Origin: Prototheca cutis
Lineage: Eukaryota; Chlorophyta; Trebouxiophyceae; Chlorellales; Chlorellaceae
Direction of reading: 5' to 3'
Length of the DNA stretch: 64,000 bases
NCBI GenBank assembly: GCA_002897115.2
Contig: BCIH01000005.1
Span: 1,245,980 to 1,309,979 of the forward strand
Both the position numbers and the translations under genes were made by a program. Position 1 is the stretch's first letter. Every line of letters begins with the position of its first letter. The notes beneath the pieces are model-generated. The model was not told the DNA's origin, ran no database searches, and worked only from the letters and a program-made list of their open reading frames with translations. Shown one piece after another: positions 1 through 12,029 of this stretch.

Positions 1-560
1 GCTGCAGCGATCTCGGCAGCATCCTGAGTTGGAGAGGCCAGCGCTAGCTTGGCCGGGACTGCGAGAGGCACCGGCAGAGGTGGCGGGAAAGCCGGGGCTG
101 CAACCGGCATGGGCGGCGAAGCCGGGGCCTTCAGGCCCTGCACTGCCTCTGTGGCGGCAGCGATTGCCGCAGCAATGGCGTCTTTCACTCGAGCCTCCTG
201 CGTGGTTGTTCCAGCAAAGGGCGCCGAGCCGGGCATGTCGGAGCCCGTTCGTTGCAGACCAGGGCCTTCCTGCCTCAGCCTTGCAGAGCTGGAATCTGCC
301 TGCATCGGCGGTGTCCCTGCAGCATGTGGGGTCACCTCTGGTGTGGCAGTGGAGCTTGCCAGTCCAGATCGTGTGGCGGGTTTTATGCTGCCCGTGGGGG
401 TCTTGCGGCCTGGCAGCCGGCCAACAGGCAAGTTGAGGTTGAATCCCGTCTTCTTGATGATGGCTGGCTTTTGAGTGCCCTGTGATGCCGGTGCTACCGT
501 GCCTTCCTCGGAAGGAGTGCCATCGCCTAGCGTCAGGGGCGCCATTCCGGGAGGGANCAT
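1..560 (-). CDS. Ala/Pro-rich protein, 5' part only (runs off window)
   Basis: An open frame on the minus strand runs from an ATG at 560-558 to the window edge with no stop, about 186 codons. The translation is low complexity: Pro, Ala, Ser, Thr and Gly dominate, with an Ala-rich helix-like stretch (KDAIAAAIAAAT) and then Pro/Ala alternation near the edge. In-frame stops lie just upstream, so 560 is either the true start or an internal Met close to a 3' splice site (TGTCAG at about 600). One undetermined base falls in codon 2. I do not recognise the family. Codon use resembles the neighbouring genes, which is the main argument that it is coding. Confidence 0.4.
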   Translation of the reverse strand, partial: MXPPGMAPLTLGDGTPSEEGTVAPASQGTQKPAIIKKTGFNLNLPVGRLPGRKTPTGSIKPATRSGLASSTATPEVTPHAAGTPPMQADSSSARLRQEGPGLQRTGSDMPGSAPFAGTTTQEARVKDAIAAAIAAATEAVQGLKAPASPPMPVAAPAFPPPLPVPLAVPAKLALASPTQDAAEIAA

Positions 561-1297
561 CGTCGCCTGGGAGTGGCCTCCAGGAGGTACCTGACAGCTC
601 TCACGGCCTCATGGTTACTCCAATCTGCCGTGTAATGATAACGACACTCTTGTCGTGAGTGTTATGGTTCATGATGCCTCACGCAACACCGGCCCTAAGG
701 ACCCTGACAGCGCGGCTTTGGTGGCCGTGCAGTCGACATTGGCAGCCCACACAGCTCAGCCCTGCATCGCCACACCCACCTTGCACTCAGGGCCTCATTT
801 CCACGCTCAAGTTATACACTTGGGGTGCATTTCGAAATAGAATCAAAAGCTAGCTCGGGCACCAGGCTTCCAGACACGCCGTGCTTGCTAGCCGACCTGC
901 TCAAGGTGTCGTATCTCGTGCAGGCCGGGGAAGCTCGCGCCTGACGCCCCGGACGAGGCGCAATCACCTGCTTCCAGCGTTGAACATGTCTGATAAATGT
1001 CAATATTGCGGCATCTGACCGCACTGCCCGCGATTGACCTGTGGCTTTGTTCCAGATGCAGAGCGACTCTCCGATTTGACGGTGAGTAGTCATGCTGGGA
1101 TGGTCCAGGCCCCACAGAGACTCCTCCCAACCCTGGGGTTTCAACCAACGCAGCCTTGGCCAGAGGGTGTTGCCAACAGGGCACCGTGTCCTTTCCTCTC
1201 ACGTTCTTGCTGCAAAAGCACGTTTAGGTGTGCCATTTACTCAAACCGAGCACTGGGCACTCTCGGAGCCAGTGCCCGCCCCGCCGTCTCGTATTCC
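561..1297. other. Intergenic, no gene seen
   Basis: This stretch lies between the 3' end of the P5A ATPase gene and the 5' end of the edge gene; both run on the minus strand. It should hold the ATPase 3' UTR and the promoter of the edge gene. No recognisable coding or RNA element was found. Confidence 0.5.
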
Positions 1298-4200
1298 TCA
1301 TCNCTGCTCCTGGCGGTGCAGGAGATGGGCGGCATCCAGCTGCCGGAGGCCTCCCTTGCCCGGGGGGGTGGGCGCGGGGAACAGCGCACGGGCGGTGCGC
1401 TCGATCAGTGAGGTGGCGACAAACGCTAGGGCTCCCAGACCCAGCAGTTTGTACTGCATGCTGGCTGGGATGGGCACCAACGAGAACCAGGTGCGGATGC
1501 CGGGGGGCACATCCAGCACCAGCAGGACGTAAGCCAGCACGCTGTAGTTGATCGACAGCGCAAAGTAGCGGTTTTCCTGCAGCGGCGTGTTGAAGGGCGC
1601 GCCCACGTAGTTGACTGCAAACGTCATCGTCTGCAAATGGGGTTCATTTTGAGTGGAGTTTGCCTTGCAGCATCCTTGCTGAGGAGATGCTTGCAGGTGT
1701 GGGCACGGCCGAGGAACGCCACCAGAGTGACCACCAACCTGGATGCCAAAGTTGACCAGGAAACAGATGGTGTTGATGAGGTTTGGCTTGAAGGGCGTAT
1801 CGGGCTCCTGCTTCTCATCCTGCAGTGGAGTTGGGAATGTGGAAAGAGAATGTGTGTGAGCAATCTGCATTCGCATCAAAGTGCGGATTGCTTGTTTCAT
1901 CTGGTTCCACACAGCAGGAGCCCATCCAGCACACAGGGCACGGTCACCAGAAAAGCAAAAGGCAGAGCGAGTCCATAACCAATTTCCCTCTCCTGCTCGC
2001 CGTCAAAAGCCATGCCCTCCCACCAACAGACAACGTACCGGGGGCATGACGTCGTGCGCCAGGCGCTGCATGTACATGAGGAAGCTGATATGCACGGCAA
2101 ACTGGCCCAGAAGACTGACCAGCATGTAGCGCGAGAAAACACGCGCATGCGGGCGCTGACGTGACAGCGTGGTCAACGGCTTGGCATTGGAAATGAAGAA
2201 AAACATGCCTGCCGTCAGCACGCCAGCCATCGTCGCCTGTCGTTGGGTGGGTGCGTGTTAACGGGTGGGAGTGGGAGGCATTGCATGACGCCTAAGAGGG
2301 GGGGGAGGAATACTGCCGTATTGCTGGCATCAAACTTCCACCAAACAAAAAAATCCCTCAACCACACAACACCTGGAGGTCTCCCAGCTTGATGCCGTCC
2401 ATGTACTGCACAGAGAGTGAATAAGCCGAAGAAAGACAGAGCAGGCCCAGGATACGGAACATCTGCATGGTGGTGACCAGCGTGCAGCGACCCTGGCGCA
2501 GAATGTCCAGGCAGGGTGCCACGCTGGAGACCTTGGCGGTGAAGGGGGACGCCATGCTCGCGTCCCCGGGCTTGACCATCGCCCCATCTTCAAGACCACC
2601 CTGCGCCGCTGCCTGCGCCGCGGCCATGTCGTCCATGGACTTGGCCATGCGCCGCATGAACGGCGTGATTTTCTTGCCCTTGCGCTCCAGGTCCTGCAAC
2701 ATCTTTGTCCCCGGACCCGGCGGCAGTTTTTCCTGGGCGTCTGCCTCGCCGGTCGCCACGGTGGCGCCGGAGCTCTTGCTCAGGTTCTTGCCTGTACCGC
2801 TGCTCTTGCCATCAACCTTGGTGGTCTTCTTCTTCTTCTTCTCCGGCGGGGCAAGAAGCGCGACGCCGACCTGCGCGCCCTTGAGGGCACCGACGTCGTT
2901 GGTGCCGTCGCCGCACATGAGGACGCCCAGGCCCGCGGCCCGAAGCGCCCGCACGACCAGCTCCTTGTGCTCTGGTGTGACGCGTGCGTAGACAGAGACA
3001 ACAGGGATGTAGGTGCTCAGCGCCGCGCCGGCGTCGGGGAGCGCAGCCAGCGCGTCCAAGCCTTCGCCCGTGAGGCACAGATCGTGCGACGCAGCCAGCT
3101 CGCCCGCCGCGGCCGCGCTGGGGTCAAAGGGAACCCGCACACTCTCGTCAGGGCTCACCCAGCTGAACTTGGTGGCTGTGTTGCCAGTCCCGGCACCATC
3201 AACAGAATTACTAGGGTCGAGGATGAGGACGGGTCGGACGACGATTTGCACCGCGGCAGCGGCGTGGCAGGCTGTGAGGGCGGCATCGCCCGTGATCATG
3301 ACCAGCTGGTGCCCGCTGGTTCTCAGCGCCACACACGTCGGCGCGCTGTCTGGCTTGAGTGGGCTGCGAAACACGGCAAACCCAGCAAACGTCAGGCCTT
3401 GTTCTGCGGATTCGCGGGGGAGCTGTCTCAAGTCGGCCGGGGCCAGCCCGGGATCCAGTCTCCGGCATGCCAGGGCAAGGACCCGCGCGCCCTGCGACGC
3501 AAACCGCCGGTACGCGGTGTCGTAGCCCTCGGGAACAACTGCCAGTTCCCGTCGGACGACTTCTGGTGCGCCCTTGGTCAGAACCCAGTGCGCCGTGGCT
3601 GTGCCAGCAGCATCCGACGCCACCGTCACCACCGTGCTCATGCGCTTGAGCGCAGAAGAAAAGGCATAGCGGTGCACGATCTCCACCGTTTCACGTGGGG
3701 ATGCAGTGCTGCTGTCGGGGGAACGAACCGAGTTCGCGCCCCTGGGCACCCAGCCCACACTTTCCAGAGCCACTTTTTCCAGCGGATCTCCCACAAGCTC
3801 CTTGTCCACCTGGACGAGGGACTGGCAGGCAGCTAGGATCCGGGCCGTCTCCACGGGCAGCTGGCCGGCGAGAGCCAGACCCTCGGGGTGCGGGGCAGCC
3901 ACGACCTCCGTCTCCTGGGAGCTGCCACCAGCAATGCCATCGGTCTTGCCTTGTGCTGGTTTGCTGCCCTTGCTGCCACCAGGAGCTGCTGTTGCCTTGA
4001 AAGCAGCATCTTCCAGTCCCGCCACACCCTCGAGCACAAAGTGGTCGCTGGTGAGGGTTCCCGTCTTGTCAAAGCAGCAGGTAGTGACTGCGCCAGCCAA
4101 CGGGATGCGGAAGGGCTCCGTGCAAAAGACCTTGAGCTTGGACAGTGCCAGCAGCGAGGCATTGACCGCGATGGTTAGCTCCATGGGTAGTTCGGGAGGC

Positions 4201-6796
4201 ACCACCGACGTCAGGATCATGATGCAATTAAGGACCAGCTTGAACCGGTCACGGTCTGGGTCCTGTTTTTTTTTTTTTTTTAATGGGACAGTTGCTCTCT
4301 GTTTGTCGTCATAATTTCGTGGGATTGGCGGTGCTTCTTCTTTGATGAAGGCAGCTCAGGACCATGGCAGGCGGTTCACCGCCGCCCAGCATACCCTCTC
4401 CTTGAACCACACTCCCTTCCCCCGCCCAAAGCTTTCATGACGTACCGCCAGTCCATAGTACAGGACGTAGCCTGAGGCAGCGATGGCCCAGAACAGGAGG
4501 AAGCCGATGAAGAGAAAAGTCTCAATGTTGTTGGCCGACACCTTCTCCGTAGAGTACAAAATCGTCCGCATCAGCTGGCCTGCAATGTTTGGTAGTATAA
4601 GATTTCATTATTACTTATTTTATTTATTTTGGGAGGGGGGGTTTGGGGGGGGGGGGGCATGTGGATGACAGGTTGTGAGAACCACCTGGTGAATCCAAAC
4701 AAAAAGCACTTTCCTTGGGCTGTGCCGAATCCGGTTCTCAAGACGACAGCGAGACAGCCACCATCNGGCGTGCGCAGGCGGGCAGTCTTGTCGCCCGTGG
4801 TCTGCAGCAGCTTGGTGCCACCGAACACAATGTGGGCCCGGTCCCGCTGGACGTCCAGGCGCGCCGCGGCGCCGCCTTCGTCCTGGGCATCAATGGCAGC
4901 CTTGCGCTGGGGTGTGGACTCGCCTGTGAGCACTGCCTCATCTGCGATGCAGCCGCCGGCCAGCAGAAGCATGTCTGCCTGGACCACCACATCATCCCCG
5001 GCCTCTGCATTATTCATCGTGTATGAGGAGCTTGAGCGAGTGTGGGCTTTTTTTGGTGGTGGTGGTGGTGTGTGTGTGGGAGGGGGGGGGGAGAGGGGGG
5101 GATACATCATGCACCTCCCCATTAACCCACCTTCGCGGAGAATGGAGACGACATCGCCTGGGACCAGGGCATCACCCGGAATCTTGGCCCACTTGCCCCC
5201 CCGATAGACATTCAGCTCCTGTAATAGATTTGGCGGAGGGACGACGGCTGTGGCTCAATGGTGTCTTCAGCCATTGCTGACACTCTCACAGCGAGACCCC
5301 CCCTCCCCACGCCCTACACACACAATCTCCGCCACACCCGCTTGGGTGCCTGGAGCTTGCGGATGTCCATCAGGTTTTTGATCCGCTGCACCACCACTGT
5401 GCACTCAAAGGTCACCAGCATGAATAGCGTGAACAGCGAGTAGTACCTGCAGTAGAAGAGTGGTGGAGGAGTGGGGCACCCGGGAAAGTTCATGCCATCA
5501 ACATGTGGACACGAAACCCAGCACAAAAAAACCCTGAGCAACCCCCTCGGCCAAGCAGAATCCAGCTCACCAGTACTCGTCCAGGGCCCAGAGGCCGACG
5601 CAAAAGACCTGGAAACAGAAGAACGGAGCCAGCAGCTGCTCGAGCAGCAGCGACCCAAAGCTAGGCACTGGCACCTCAAACTTGTTACTTCCCCAGCGGT
5701 CATCGGCTGCAGTCACAGCCGCGTCACTGGGCATGCCTGGGGACGCCAGGTACTCGCCCACAGTACCATTCACGGGGTACTGTAGTCGCGTCACCGCGCC
5801 AGTGGCGGCATCGTGCACAAAGCGCAGCTTGCNGAAGGAAAAGGCAAACCGCTGCCCACCCGCCTGTGGATGGGAAGGTACGTGTGGGGCATGGGGGCCT
5901 TGGGGAACAGCTTAGATCGTGTCCTCCACGAAGACGTGCGCCGCCGCAACCCACCTCACACCCCGGCCTGGCAATACTATGACAGCCAGCAACAGTCCCA
6001 CGACTCAAACCACCACAAACTCGATGCCCTGCTTCATTCACCCACCCCATCAGGCTTGCTCTCCAGAGGCACTACGTCCCGGCCGCCCACAAAGGCGTGG
6101 GGCACCACCAGCAGGTGGCTGGCCTGCTCGAGCCGGGGCACCTCGGCAAACCGGATGCGAGCCTTGAGCCCAGCGCTCCACACGCCGCTCAAAAAGGTCA
6201 AAGCCTGCGGGGAGATGGTGTGTTGGGCATCAACGGCCTGCTCGCGAGCAGGGCATGGAACTCCAGCAGGGTGTGCACCAAAGCTCTACCAGGATGCTGA
6301 TGCATAATCCGACAGAAATGCTCCCAGTCCTCCACTTACATGTACGGCCAGGATGGCATAGGTTGCCAGCTGGACGAGGTAAAAGTCCTCAAAGCCATGC
6401 TTGGCCACCCAGGACACCACATAAGCGGCCCACGCGGCGTAGACGATGCCAAAGGGCCACAAGTCCAGGCGCGAGTTCCTGCGCGATCAATGGCTTCGTG
6501 TGTGCGCATCAAGATCATGCCGACACGCCAACAGCGCCAGACCTTGCATGCGAGGCCACAGCAAGCGCGGGATCCACGAACACCCCCGCATCACCCCCTG
6601 GGTTCTTCGAGCTCGACACCCTGGGGCCGGCTAGGTCCCAAGTCGCAGCTAGTATTACCAGAGTCAAGTACCGCAACACAAAATCCCTCACAAACCTTGG
6701 TTTCTCCCGCAGAGGAGTGATGCTGATCAGCTCCTTGGCCTCGACGGCCAGGCGCTGCGGCGCCATTGCGCTCGCAAGGCCCAGCACACGCGTCAC
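1298..6796 (-). CDS. SPF1: P5A-type ATPase (Spf1/ATP13A1/PDR2 family), 12 exons
   Basis: ER-membrane P5A P-type ATPase, a family known to remove mis-inserted transmembrane helices using ATP. Exons (descending): 6796 or 6766-6696, 6478-6340, 6204-6046, 5863-5571, 5446-5338, 5218-5131, 5004-4714, 4579-4446, 4262-2373, 2236-2039, 1819-1739, 1630-1298. Reading phase closes at every junction and gives about 1261 residues from the second Met, close to the family length. The actuator loop has LTGES. The long exon carries PPELPMEL in the membrane, the phosphorylation motif DKTGTLT (Asp near residue 493) and the hinge [10 protein letters not shown]. The C-terminal membrane helices match the family ([16 protein letters not shown]). 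A Gly/Lys/Ser-rich insertion follows the hinge. The stop is TGA at 1300-1298; an undetermined base at 1303 could move it one codon earlier. The intron 4713-4580 begins with GA instead of GT. Confidence 0.95.
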
Positions 6797-7308
6797 TCAA
6801 TTCAGCGGTCGATGCTTATTCCATAATACTCTGCCTTCCAAGGAGTATCTCGTGCGTTAGGGCTGCAGTCAATACTCTTGTAGGGGATGGGATGAGGGCC
6901 CCAATGTCCAACCCGATCGCCGAGTTTTCGGGGAAACCCCTTCGGGAGCAACCAGGGCACCGGCATCCCAGCCTTCACACGCCAGCCTTCCGCGCCAGTG
7001 CATGACGCCCAGGCCGGACAGCAATGCCGAATCAATTACATTGAAAAGCGCCCCACACTCTATTGATGCCTCATTATCGACGATAAGGTCTGGTAGCGAT
7101 CGCATGTTGAGCATCGATGTAGCCAACAGGCCAAACCACTGCGCTTCAGCCAAACTGTTTCGATGACATTACAGGGTTGGTTGCCTGACGTGCGCTTGGC
7201 TCAACCCAGCGCATGTCTGCAGGCCTGCTGATCCCACGGTTCGGGGTCTGTGTTCCGAGCTGTAGAGCACGGGTGCGCATCCACCGGGCACTGCCCTGGA
7301 CACGGGGA
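6797..7308. promoter_or_regulatory. Divergent promoter region, P5A ATPase / DUF3228 gene
   Basis: About 0.5 kb separates the starts of two divergently transcribed genes. No TATA box or repeated element was recognised. An in-frame upstream Met at 7213 could extend the rightward gene by 32 residues. Confidence 0.4.
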
Positions 7309-8172
7309 ATGGCCTCATCCCAGGCATCCCAGTCCACCTTTTTCCTTGATGAATTTGCCAAGAGGCAGTGGGAGGACCCGGATCATGCGGGCACGAGGCT
7401 GACCTGCGACCAAGCGGAGTTTGTGCGCCGTGTGGAGGAAGCTCACCAGAGTGGTGCCCAGCTGAGGGATGGATACGCCCCCTTTTGCAAGCACGTGTTC
7501 ATTACCAACTTCACCGAGGCCACAGTGGGGGCGGAGGTTATCACCCCACAGAACGCCCACCTCCTGCGCTCTGGGTACCAGAAACGGCGGCCGGAGGAGG
7601 CAGCAGTCCTAGCTCGCTGGTTCCCAAGATCTGCGGTGGAGCCCCGCAGGGCCCGCTACCTGGACGTCATCTGCTACTCCCGGGAACAGCTCCTGCTGGA
7701 GCACACCGCGCTGCCATTTGAGAGCAAGGGTACGGTGCTGGGGTCGGACCCGGGCCTGCCCCCCGCGCCCTGGGGCATCATCTCCATCAAGGCCCAGGAC
7801 GAGGACCACGAGACACCCATGCAGGTGGTGACGCTGAGGTGCCTGCATGTCTTACTGCGTGATGTTCAATGTTGAGAATGGGGCTGCGGAATGGGTTGGG
7901 CAGCGGAGAGCTTCTCCGCCGTGGTGGCAGACCTGAGTGTGTTGTGGCACCTCGGGCACCGGTGACAGGGGTTTCGACCATGTCACGCGATACCATGCTT
8001 GCCATGGTGCATGGGCTTGTGACACATGTATCCACCGCATCGCGTTCTGCAGCCCATCACCATCATGCGCAATGCGCTTGGCCGGGAGGAGGGCGGCAGC
8101 GGTGTGCCGCTGGACAGGAAGAAATATGCCGAAGCCGTCGAGTACTGGGAAAACCATGCCATTATTCAATGA
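7309..8172 (+). CDS. DUF3228 family protein, 2 exons
   Basis: Exon 1 is 7309-7824 and exon 2 is 8053-8172, joined by a canonical intron (CAG|GTGGTG to CTGCAG), giving 211 residues. The C-terminal exon has the family signature ITIMRNALGREEGGSGVPL and a final helix KYAEAVEYWENHA. The N-terminal half has FCKHVFITNFTEA and APWGIISIKAQDED, as I recall from DUF3228 proteins of plants and bacteria. The family has no established biochemical function. I chose Met 7309 because it gives a normal-length soluble protein; Met 7213 is in frame and would add a basic 32-residue leader that could be a targeting peptide. A TGTAA element, the usual green-algal polyadenylation signal, lies at 8199-8203. Confidence 0.85.
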
Positions 8173-8540
8173 TAGAGGGAATTCTTTGTTCTTTCTCTTG
8201 TAAAATGGTAGGATCTGCGGACGATGGTGCCAGAGAACACGCACGAATGGCCAACAAAGAGACCTCCTGCGGTCAGCCAAGTGTCAAAAATGTTCGCGTT
8301 TTCTCAGTTGGAAAGATGAAAAATGTCGCAGGCGCGCGACAGCTCCTGGGCGACGTATCACCCTTTCCCCAGGAGCGCCACCTCGCTGTAAAAGTAGTCG
8401 CAATCTATCATTGTCTTGAGGATTGGATTGTACGGCGAGCTGATCGACCGGACGAGCTGTTGGAGACCGCAGCTGCCCGGCGCTTGGAAGGGACCTCCAG
8501 CCCGGATGCCCCGTCGAAAGTGACCAGGGACACGAGAACG
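8173..8540. other. Short intergenic region
   Basis: It holds the 3' UTR of the DUF3228 gene and the 5' region of the next gene on the same strand. The frame of the next gene stays open upstream of its proposed ATG, so an unrecognised upstream exon is possible. Confidence 0.35.
8199..8203 (+). terminator. TGTAA polyadenylation signal of the DUF3228 gene
   Basis: TGTAA lies 27 bases after the stop codon. In green algae UGUAA is the established near-upstream polyadenylation element. The pentamer is short, so a chance match is possible. Confidence 0.35.
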
Positions 8541-9841
8541 ATGCCCATAGACGGCGGCGAGGCTGTCATTGTAGATCAGCGAGGTTGTGGACCTCCCTCT
8601 TCGCCACTTTTCGTCGGAGGGTGAGCGGGCCGGGGGAGGGAGAGACCCATCTGTCCACCGCCCCGCCAGCTCGGGGAAGCTGGGCCGGGGCAGATACGCG
8701 TGAACAGCTGGAGCTTGCCTCGGCCCCACCGCAACCCTCCTCACCGCTCTGTTTTTCCTTGCAGGGGCCAAGTGCGATGTGATGTGAGGAGAGATCGCCC
8801 GGGCCAGTCGGGCCTGTCCCCTGGTCTGGGCCGGCCGGCCTCCCACCTGGGCAACAAGTCGAGGATTCTCACAGACAACACGCGAGTGCTGAACGCGGCG
8901 GAACAGATGGTCTCCTTGGAGGAGACTCATGCCAAGCTCTTGGCCCGAAAAACAGCACTCGACATCCACCTCAAAGTAAGGCATGGGGGGTATGGGTTAA
9001 CAACATTGCCAGGACCGTGTTGATAGTGTGTCGAACTTCCGACATAGTGCAGCAAAGGCCGGAAATCTCTCCCTGGGAAAAATTTCTGGACGTACTTCTA
9101 GGCCGCTGGTGCCGTGTGACATGGCCCTAGTCGGAGTGCCATCCTGCTTCCACTGCCTGCATGTGTGTGTTGCGCCAAAAGTCTGGTGGTCAACCATTGC
9201 GGTCCGCTCGTGGCCTGCCACCCCTCCTGAACCCCCAACCCCCTTCTCCCTCACCTGCAGACCTTGCAGTCCCGGATGGTCCAGACGCAGGATGAAAATC
9301 TGCAGATCAAGCGACTTGTGTCGAGTCTGAATGTGTGTAAGGAAGACTTTACGCAGTTGCATGCGCCGCCTGAGCGCCGAGAAGAGGCCATGCTTGCCGT
9401 GGGCACCCGGCTGCTCAACGGCCTAGGGCCCGCCGAACCCCCCGCGTCCTGGGGTTCTTCCACTGGCTCTACACACACCAAGGAAGCACAGTGAGTTGCC
9501 TCACTGCTGTGAAGATTTGTGGGGCCAGTGGGATGTTATGTGCACGGGGGTGAACTGGCATTCCTGTTGTCATTCAGCTCGGAGCCCTGCCAGCCATGTA
9601 TGCCACCATGCCCTGGCCCANATCCCCCCCCCCCCCCTCTCTCTCAATGCTACACAATTGCCCCCGATAATTCTTCCCTGTCAAACCCATTCGCAGGCTC
9701 CTGCTGGCCACGCACGCGGAGGCCGCACAGGTGGCGGCTGCGGCGCTGGTGGCATGCGGCAATGATACCGCCGCCGCCGTAGTCGCACTGTTGGAGGCGG
9801 CTGAGCGTGGCGCCGGCTGCATGGCTGCCACACGCCGGTGA
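8541..9841 (+). CDS. Unknown coiled-coil protein, 4 exons
   Basis: Exons 8541-8620, 8765-8975, 9261-9490 and 9697-9841 join with closed phase and good splice sites (GTGAGC, GTAAGG, GTGAGT donors), giving 221 residues. The middle is a charged, heptad-like coiled coil (residues about 55-125, e.g. LLARKTALDIHLKTLQSRM). The C-terminus is Ala-rich and helical (VAAAALVACGNDTAAAVVAL), which recalls the third helix of UBA-like folds, but this is only a resemblance. I do not recognise a family. The start is the least certain part: ATG 8541 lies in a frame that is open further upstream. An undetermined base at 9622 is intronic. Confidence 0.5.
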
Positions 9842-10465
9842 TGGCTCGTTCGATGGCTGCATGCCATGTGCATCTTCACCGCATGGGTCCCGGAAAACCC
9901 TGATGGCTAGTTTACACTGTGCGGAGAGTTGGCAGAGGCTAGTCGGCCGGCCCCGCACTCATCCCGACATCGCTGCCCTTCCATACTGCTGCCGTTTCTT
10001 CCTGTCTTGCTGCTCGTGCCATAGATATTTCCCTCCTGAGAGTCCAGACCCCCGCTGGGTCCGCACGGCGCAAGCTCGCCCTTGGCCGGCCCCACTCTGC
10101 ATGGCCCGCCACACACGCACCATTCGTTCTCCCAGCACACACCTCCTGCGCCCTGTTTTTCGTCATTCCACGTGCGCTGCCAGACAGATCACACCTTGTT
10201 CAATCTTGAGTGCTTGCGTGCGGGTCCTGCGCCCACGCGCCGCGCGTCTTTCCGCTCCGTGCAAGCCGTGTTGTGGGTTCGTGATGCCCTGTTATCCTTT
10301 CCTAGAGCCCACTTCAAACCTTGCTGTTACCAGGCTTCCTTCGCCAGACAAATGTTTGGGGCTCCAAGAGCTGGCATGTGGAAGGGTACAGGGTGGTCAT
10401 CTGCAGAGCAGCCGGGGCATTTCGGTGGTCAGAGATAGACACCGAATGGTCCACTTGCGACGTTC
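9842..10465. other. Convergent 3' intergenic region, no gene seen
   Basis: It lies between the 3' ends of two convergent genes. Short open frames occur on both strands but have no splice, family or composition support. Confidence 0.45.
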
Positions 10466-11187
10466 CTACACGTCCCCAGCTTCCAGTCTCCGGTACCAGT
10501 CGTTTGCCCCATCACGCATGAAGCTGCGGAATGAGGGAAACTCGGGCTTCCAGCCACCAATCACGGCACGTGTGGCCGGATTTGTCATGCGTTTGCCCCG
10601 GCCCTGGCCTGCACTGCCCTCCAGGCGGACGGGGTCGTTTGGCTCGATCGGGCTGTAGCCCGCAGGGCTAGCCAGCGCTTCTTCCACTATCTCCTGGGGA
10701 CATAGGGTTTTTGAGTCTGATTTGTTGCTGCTTGTGCGATGTGCATTGAGGCATAACATTCTGGCCGGCTCGGGCAATAGGAGGAGATGTAGCATGGATC
10801 AACACACGTGTGCAGGCACAGGGCCCTGCAGATAAAACCTTGATATGTCAACAGACTGCTGGCACACCATGGCAAGCAAAATAAACAAGAAATCCCGGCA
10901 TGCCTGCAGCGTGAGTGGCCCATCGTCACAGCCAACGAGAACAGCACCGCGCGTAGCATCCGGCTGCATCAGCGCCTCCAGCGTCAGCCCCGCTGCGTCT
11001 TGGTAGTGCAGCAGGTTGATCAGCGCACCCCCCCAGCGGTCCACGGCTCCCCGCTTCTTGAGGTAAAATGTGTGCGGGCCCCTGAGGGGGGATCACAGAA
11101 GATGACCAATGTGCTGTCGAGACAGGTACCAGCGGCAAAGCATTCTGCTACCACCTCTCGCGGCAAGAAAAGGAACACATCATCATT

Positions 11188-11224
<37 letters not shown>

Positions 11225-12029
11225 CATCCTTGTCTGGAACACCACTTTGGATACACACAATTGCTCAGGGTCTGGAGATAAATAGCATCTGTATCTTTTC
11301 CCAGACGAGCAGCGCACCTGAGGGAGTGGTAGAGGCCGACTAATCGCAAGGCACAACCACCGACACGCCTGGCCTCCTCCTCGGCGAGAAGAAGCCTGTC
11401 CGTTCGGGCAGAATGGCCAAGCGCATGGCTCGGGGAGGTCTCGTCGGCAGGGGCACCGTCCTCCACATCGTAGAGCGCCGCACTGGAGGTGAACACCAGG
11501 CCACCGGTGCCGTCCCATCGAGCCGCTGCCCGCCGCACCTCGCCGGGGTAATCGGGGCTGGCAGATGGCGGTGCACAAAAGGCAACGTTGGCAAAGGATC
11601 TTTCTTCTGGCTGGCGGGGGGTGTCGATTGCCCAGGGTGTGATGCCCAGCCGCCGCAGCCTGCTTGGAGTTTTTTTGGTGAATGTCATGGGCGGTATATG
11701 GGCAATACTGGGGATGTTGTGGTTCACTAGGGCAAAATCCACAATTTCAAGGCATACCTGTCGTGGTGGGTGGTGGTCTGGGTGAGCCCTGTCACGGTGC
11801 CTGGGCCATGTGCGTCCAGCCAAAGCTTGCCCAGGTACTGGCCCAAAACCCCGGGACCCACAATCAGCAGATCTTGGGATGCATGTGGTGGTTCAATAGA
11901 CGAATAAACACGTTGATAGCGCCTTGATGGGGAGTGAACGCAGCCACGGCGTCTGGGCAGGCTGGGAGCAGTTAGCGCTGCGGAACCCAAGGTGGTGGCA
12001 TGGCGGCCGGGGCCCTGCACGCTCCTCAT
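10466..12029 (-). CDS. NAD(P)-binding Rossmann (extended SDR, YeeZ-like) protein, probably plastid-targeted, 4 exons
   Basis: Exons 12029-11758, 11659-11318, 11081-10904 and 10693-10466 give 339 residues with closed phases. The first 50 residues are rich in Arg, Ser, Thr and Ala without acidic residues near the start, as in chloroplast transit peptides; no in-frame Met lies closer to the domain. A Rossmann start follows (LLIVGPGVLGQYLGKLW, with GxxGxxG). Downstream are the SDR-like LVFTSSAALYD and the segment GPHTFYLKKRG...RWGGALINLLHYQDAA, the substrate-side motif of YeeZ-like NAD-dependent epimerase/dehydratases. The substrate is unknown. The third intron has a GC donor (LQ|GCATGC at 10903), and the second contains a GAT/ATC microsatellite. 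Confidence 0.8.
11178..11225. repeat. (ATC)n microsatellite in an intron
   Basis: About 15 near-perfect ATC units lie inside intron 2 of the SDR-like gene; the transcript strand reads (GAT)n. Confidence 0.9.

Noticed and set aside
2967..3836. A 289-codon plus-strand open frame opposite the P5A ATPase
   Set aside because: It overlaps the conserved phosphorylation and hinge region of the ATPase on the other strand; no similarity of its own.
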